From NCBI GenBank assembly GCA_002315495.1, contig DCGJ01000017.1, forward strand, positions 1-10,816: 10,816 bases of DNA, read 5' to 3'. Position numbers and translations under genes: made by a program. Position 1 is the first letter of the stretch; every line of letters begins with the position of its first letter. This document shows positions 7,569-10,816 of the stretch, one piece after another. The notes under the pieces are model-generated. The model was not told the origin of the DNA. It made no database searches and was given only the letters and a program-made list of their open reading frames with translations. This stretch comes from Lachnoclostridium sp. UBA1781. GTDB lineage: Bacteria > Bacillota > Clostridia > Lachnospirales > Lachnospiraceae.

Positions 7569-10559
7569 TTAGTTCTCCTTGTTATTTACAACGTCCTTTT
7601 CAACAAGACGTGGAGCCATCCAGAAGGAATATTCCAGCTCTTTATCATTTACGCGATAGATTTCATCCAATTTCGGACCGCAGCTTGCGGAACCGACACC
7701 GGACATTGCACCATCCATACAGAGAACGGTGTAGTCGCTCTCCACAAGTTCGAAGGAGTGTTTCTTTTCGCTCAATTCCTCCTGCGTATAGTGGGAAGCA
7801 TTTACACTAAAATCATTGTCGGATATGAACCAAATTGCCTTATCTTCCGCAGCTAACGTAGCATACTGTGTCGCAAAATGCGAAGAATTCTCCTGTGGAC
7901 GAATGTAATTCTCATGATTTCCGGTAACCGTTGTATGGAACAAGTCAACAAACGAAGCTAAATGCTTGTCGCAATAGCTCTCGAACGGTCCCATGCCATA
8001 ATAGGAAAAATCTTCAAAGCTACGATCGAAGAAATAACGGATACCAAAGCGTGGAAGGAATTCGATATTCTCCATAATCTTAGCAGAAACCTTTGTGTTC
8101 ACCTCACCATTTACACAAATGCTGTGCTCCACGTGGAGTCTTGCAATCGGCTCTATTGCGGAGGTGACCAGAGACACATCTGCCTTAACCAAAATCTCAT
8201 CACCGGATTCAATGTACTTAAAATTGTAAATTTTAGTTCCGAGCTTATTCAAACTCAATCGATACCAGGTATCTTTGGTTGGACTGTCATTATCAATCGG
8301 TGCACGGAATACATTCCATTCAGCCGGTTTCTTCATAACAGGAACACCATTCATACTCATCTCGGAAATCATGCAGGTCTTCTTCGAAATGGTATAGGTT
8401 GCATTTTTCGTCGTAATAATCAGGCGATTATTCTCATCCTTCAGGGAAAGATAGGTTCGGGAAACCTTCGTCGGTTTGAAGTTACGTGTCATGGAACGAA
8501 TGCAAATCTGGTCGAAGCCGATTTCAGACAATTCGCCCGTCTTAGGAACGGTAATAAAGCGAACATGAACATCATCGCCAAACACATCCTGGAGATCGTC
8601 AATATGAAGACCAACCGTTGATTTTGGAGGGCAAACAAGGTCAATCATACCTTCCTTGATTACATTGCCGCCATCCTTCACCTCGTAATTCAAAAGGTAC
8701 TTGTCTTGAAATGCAGTAAAGTCCATTGTATTGGTAAAGGCATACTCACCGTTATCAACATCAATTGCCTCAACAATCAAAGGACGATACGCCTGCTTCA
8801 GCTCACGAAGTCCGGTATGCGGTGTACGATCCGGATAAACCAAACCGTCACAACAGAAATTGCCGTCATGCATAGCTTCACCGGAATCACCACCATAGAG
8901 GTAATGACCATCGGAGTCAAGCACGGCATGGTCACACCACTCCCATACGCATCCGCCCATTAAGCGGTCATTCGAATAAATGGTATGCCAGTAATCAGCC
9001 AAGTCACCGGAGCTGTTGCCCATGGCATGGCTATACTCGCAAAGGAAATAAGGACGTTTCTGCTTATCATCCTTCAAATATTTGATGACATCAGCGATGG
9101 AATCATACATCTTGGAATATACATCAATGCAGTCATCCGAAAGCTCTTCCATCTTCCATATCATGCTCTCATAATGCAAAGGTCTGGTAACATCCGTCGC
9201 CTTCATCAATTCCGCAGCATCGATCATATTCTGACTGAAACCGCTTTCATTTCCAAGAGACCACATAACGACACAAGGACGGTTAAAATCTCTCGTAATC
9301 AGCTTCATTTCACGATCAAAAATTGCCTCGCGGAACATCTCTTCGCTTACAACCCTTGCAATTTTCTGGTAATATGGCTTGCTGTAATCGCTAACAAAAT
9401 GCGACTCCACGCTGCCGTGGCATTCCAAGTCACACTCATCAACGACATAGAAACCATACTTGTCGCACAGTTCGTAAAAGTATGGAGCATTTGGATAATG
9501 AGACGTACGAATCGCATTAATATTGTACTTCTTCATCATCTCCAAATCAGCAATCATTCGCTCTAAGGACACAACAGAACCGGAATCCGGATGGCTGTCG
9601 TGACGATTCACGCCCTTAAGCTTCACCTTCACTCCGTTAATCAGGAAACAACCATCCTCAATGGAAATGGTACGAATACCGACATTATCGCCAATAATTT
9701 CGTCCTCGGTTTCGAGAGAAATCGGATAAAGATAAGGGCTCTCGGCGCTCCAAAGCTTTGGCTCAGATACGGTGAGATCAAGATAACCGTCGGAAGTTAC
9801 CTCTTCTGCCAAGAGATTCTTTTCACTATCATAAAGCTTAACGGTGACCGGTAATGCAGAGGAAAGCTCAATATGAATGCCTGCTTTATCTTCTGCCGCA
9901 TTTACCACGGTCGTAATACGATAATTGGTAATATGCTCCTTTGGACGGCTCAATAAATAGACATCGCGAATAATACCGGTAAAACGGAATTTGTCCTGAT
10001 CCTCAAGGTAAGTACCGTCACACCATTTAAGCACAACAAGCTTAATCTCATTTTGTCCTTCTTTTAAGACATCCGTGATACGAAACTCGCTGGTTGCATG
10101 AGTCACCTGGCTATAGCCAAATGCCTCTCCGTTTACAAACAGATAAAAGCAACTGTCAACACCCTCGAACACAAGGTAACGCTCCATTCCATCCGGCGTA
10201 TAGTCAAATGTTGTGGAATAAATCGCAGTAGGGTTATCGTCCGGAACATATGGCGGATCGTATGGAATCGGATATCTGACATTGGTGTACTGACAGCTGT
10301 CATACCCCTGTGTCTGAATGCAGGAAGGCACAGGAATCATCTTGTTCAGGTCCAAATCAAGAAAATTATCCGGCAAATCGAAAAAGCTCGGATAAAAAGC
10401 AAAATCCCACATGCCGTTCAACATTTTCAAACGAGAAGACAGTTCTCTTCTGGAAAAAGGATTATCTTCCTTTGCAAATGGCACATAATAATTTCTGTCG
10501 GCCTCCGTATTCACGTGAAGCACTTTTGGATCTTCATGAAATGTCATGGTTTCCTTCAT
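7569..10559 (-). CDS. lacZ: GH2 beta-galactosidase, LacZ type
   Basis: A 996-aa enzyme expected to hydrolyse terminal non-reducing beta-D-galactose with retention. Domains in order: N-terminal sugar-binding jelly roll (about 30-205, with the LacZ-like GTYLEDQDKFRFTG), immunoglobulin-like domain (about 207-300), TIM barrel (about 302-600), linker domain, and C-terminal beta-sandwich (about 715-985, with EWNVFRAPIDND). The acid/base is E438 in SLGNESGFS and the nucleophile is E508 in CEYSHAMGNSSG; the spacing matches E. coli LacZ E461/E537. SHYPNAPYFYELCDKYG and GGDSGEAMHDGNFCCDG are further LacZ marks. No signal peptide is seen, so it is cytoplasmic. I use the ATG at 10559, 6 bases after AAGGAAGG; a longer reading from 10607 would translate through the terminator hairpin. 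It pairs with GH95 downstream, suggesting that galactose is released after defucosylation. Lactose alone is a possible substrate; no permease or regulator is in view. Confidence 0.93.
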   Translation of the reverse strand: MKETMTFHEDPKVLHVNTEADRNYYVPFAKEDNPFSRRELSSRLKMLNGMWDFAFYPSFFDLPDNFLDLDLNKMIPVPSCIQTQGYDSCQYTNVRYPIPYDPPYVPDDNPTAIYSTTFDYTPDGMERYLVFEGVDSCFYLFVNGEAFGYSQVTHATSEFRITDVLKEGQNEIKLVVLKWCDGTYLEDQDKFRFTGIIRDVYLLSRPKEHITNYRITTVVNAAEDKAGIHIELSSALPVTVKLYDSEKNLLAEEVTSDGYLDLTVSEPKLWSAESPYLYPISLETEDEIIGDNVGIRTISIEDGCFLINGVKVKLKGVNRHDSHPDSGSVVSLERMIADLEMMKKYNINAIRTSHYPNAPYFYELCDKYGFYVVDECDLECHGSVESHFVSDYSKPYYQKIARVVSEEMFREAIFDREMKLITRDFNRPCVVMWSLGNESGFSQNMIDAAELMKATDVTRPLHYESMIWKMEELSDDCIDVYSKMYDSIADVIKYLKDDKQKRPYFLCEYSHAMGNSSGDLADYWHTIYSNDRLMGGCVWEWCDHAVLDSDGHYLYGGDSGEAMHDGNFCCDGLVYPDRTPHTGLRELKQAYRPLIVEAIDVDNGEYAFTNTMDFTAFQDKYLLNYEVKDGGNVIKEGMIDLVCPPKSTVGLHIDDLQDVFGDDVHVRFITVPKTGELSEIGFDQICIRSMTRNFKPTKVSRTYLSLKDENNRLIITTKNATYTISKKTCMISEMSMNGVPVMKKPAEWNVFRAPIDNDSPTKDTWYRLSLNKLGTKIYNFKYIESGDEILVKADVSLVTSAIEPIARLHVEHSICVNGEVNTKVSAKIMENIEFLPRFGIRYFFDRSFEDFSYYGMGPFESYCDKHLASFVDLFHTTVTGNHENYIRPQENSSHFATQYATLAAEDKAIWFISDNDFSVNASHYTQEELSEKKHSFELVESDYTVLCMDGAMSGVGSASCGPKLDEIYRVNDKELEYSFWMAPRLVEKDVVNNKEN
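7574..7580 (-). promoter_or_regulatory. Ribosome binding site of the GH95 gene inside the GH2 3' end
   Basis: AAGGAGA on the minus strand is formed by the Lys-Glu codons just before the GH2 stop and lies 8 bases before the GH95 ATG. This arrangement supports one transcript and coupled translation of the two glycosidases. Confidence 0.85.
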
Positions 10560-10565
10560 AATTAG

Positions 10566-10573
10566 CCTTCCTT
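10566..10573 (-). promoter_or_regulatory. Ribosome binding site deciding the GH2 start
   Basis: AAGGAAGG on the minus strand, 6 bases before the ATG at 10559. The alternative start at 10607 has no comparable site and lies inside the terminator loop. Confidence 0.85.
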
Positions 10574-10577
10574 CTGT

Positions 10578-10620
10578 AAAAAAGGTGCCACAACTAGTTT
10601 TACCCATTCATGACACCTTT
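10578..10620 (-). terminator. Intrinsic terminator after pnp, just before the GH2 gene
   Basis: The minus strand reads AAAGGTGTCA, a 20-base loop, then TGGCACCTTT, continuing into a run of six T (three of them part of the stem). The stem is 10 bp with one G-T wobble. It lies 47 bases after the pnp stop and ends only 18 bases before the GH2 ATG. It most likely ends the pnp transcript, but it could also act as an attenuator if the GH2 promoter lies upstream of it. The large loop lowers confidence slightly. Confidence 0.8.
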
Positions 10621-10624
10621 CCAA
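10597..10624 (-). promoter_or_regulatory. Weak candidate promoter for the GH2-GH95 operon
   Basis: On the minus strand TTGGAA (10624-10619) and TAAAAC (10602-10597) are 16 bases apart, each matching the sigma-A consensus at 4 of 6 positions. Transcription would start near 10590, inside the 3' arm of the terminator, so the new transcript would escape the hairpin. An alternative is TTGCCC with TATATT further upstream at 19 bases, which would leave the hairpin in the leader. Neither is strong. Confidence 0.25.
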
Positions 10625-10667
10625 TATACTTAATTCAATCTGCTATAGGGCAACAAATTCGGTTTAC

Positions 10668-10816
10668 TTACTCTTCACCCTTATAATCCTTGATAGAGAA
10701 GCTGATTCTACCCATCTTGTCCTTGCCAAGGCATACAACCTTAACTACATCGCCAAGAGTAAGAACATCTTCAACATGGTTGATTCTTTCCTTTGCAATC
10801 TTGGAAATGTGAACCA
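10668..10816 (-). CDS. pnp: Polynucleotide phosphorylase, C-terminal S1 domain (5' part off the window)
   Basis: Only the last 48 full codons and the TAA stop are visible. The peptide starts VHISKIAKERINHVEDVL, continues through a GDVVKV segment and GRISFSIKDY, and ends in EE. This is the second half of an S1 RNA-binding fold, and the VHISKIA...RI..VEDVL..GD pattern is typical of the extreme C-terminus of polynucleotide phosphorylase, the 3'-to-5' phosphorolytic exoribonuclease of the RNA degradosome. Another S1-domain protein cannot be excluded from so short a piece. A terminator follows 47 bases downstream. Confidence 0.72.
   Translation of the reverse strand, partial: VHISKIAKERINHVEDVLTLGDVVKVVCLGKDKMGRISFSIKDYKGEE

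Noticed and set aside
7317..8621. Plus-strand open frames of 179 and 219 codons opposite the GH95/GH2 genes
   Set aside because: Both are antisense to well-conserved glycosidase sequence and resemble no known protein.
10560..10607. N-terminal extension of the GH2 protein by 16 residues
   Set aside because: The upstream ATG lies in the terminator loop without a ribosome site, while the ATG at 10559 has AAGGAAGG at ideal spacing.

Overview
The window looks like a chromosomal piece of a low-to-mid GC Firmicute, most likely a gut or rumen Clostridia/Lachnospiraceae-type bacterium. This is inferred from strong AGGAGG-like ribosome sites, the style of FtsK/SpoIIIE, YgiQ and UppP, intrinsic terminators with U-tracts, and tight operon packing. 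Every gene I can support lies on the minus strand, so transcription runs from high to low coordinates. There is no RNA gene, CRISPR array, transposase or prophage gene, and no gene-free stretch over 300 bases.

Following transcription: the window opens (10816 down to 10668) with the C-terminal S1 domain of what is probably polynucleotide phosphorylase (pnp), followed by an intrinsic terminator at 10578-10620. Next is a two-gene catabolic unit: a LacZ-type GH2 beta-galactosidase (10559-7569) and, 3 bases later, a GH95 alpha-L-fucosidase (7565-5340). Neither has a signal peptide, so they probably act in the cytoplasm on imported oligosaccharides. GH95 would remove alpha-1,2-fucose and GH2 would release the exposed beta-galactose. 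Candidate substrates are 2'-fucosyllactose-type glycans, host O-glycan fragments, or xyloglucan side chains. The unit ends in a clear intrinsic terminator at 5299-5334.

A 162-base spacer then carries an extended -10 promoter for a second, housekeeping operon: uppP (undecaprenyl-diphosphatase, 5177-4332), ftsK (DNA translocase, 4311-1372) and ygiQ (radical SAM protein, 1375 off the left edge). The uppP-ftsK gap is 20 bases and ftsK-ygiQ overlap by ATGA.

The most unexplained signal is in that spacer. A perfect 15-bp inverted repeat (5218-5232 and 5316-5330) flanks the uppP promoter. One copy lies inside the terminator hairpin of the glycosidase operon and the other in the uppP 5' leader, so the 3' end of the glycosidase mRNA is perfectly complementary to the uppP leader. 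Other points worth a look are the terminator tucked just before the GH2 gene, the sugar-degrading pair sitting among core genes, and a possible shift in codon choice inside ftsK.
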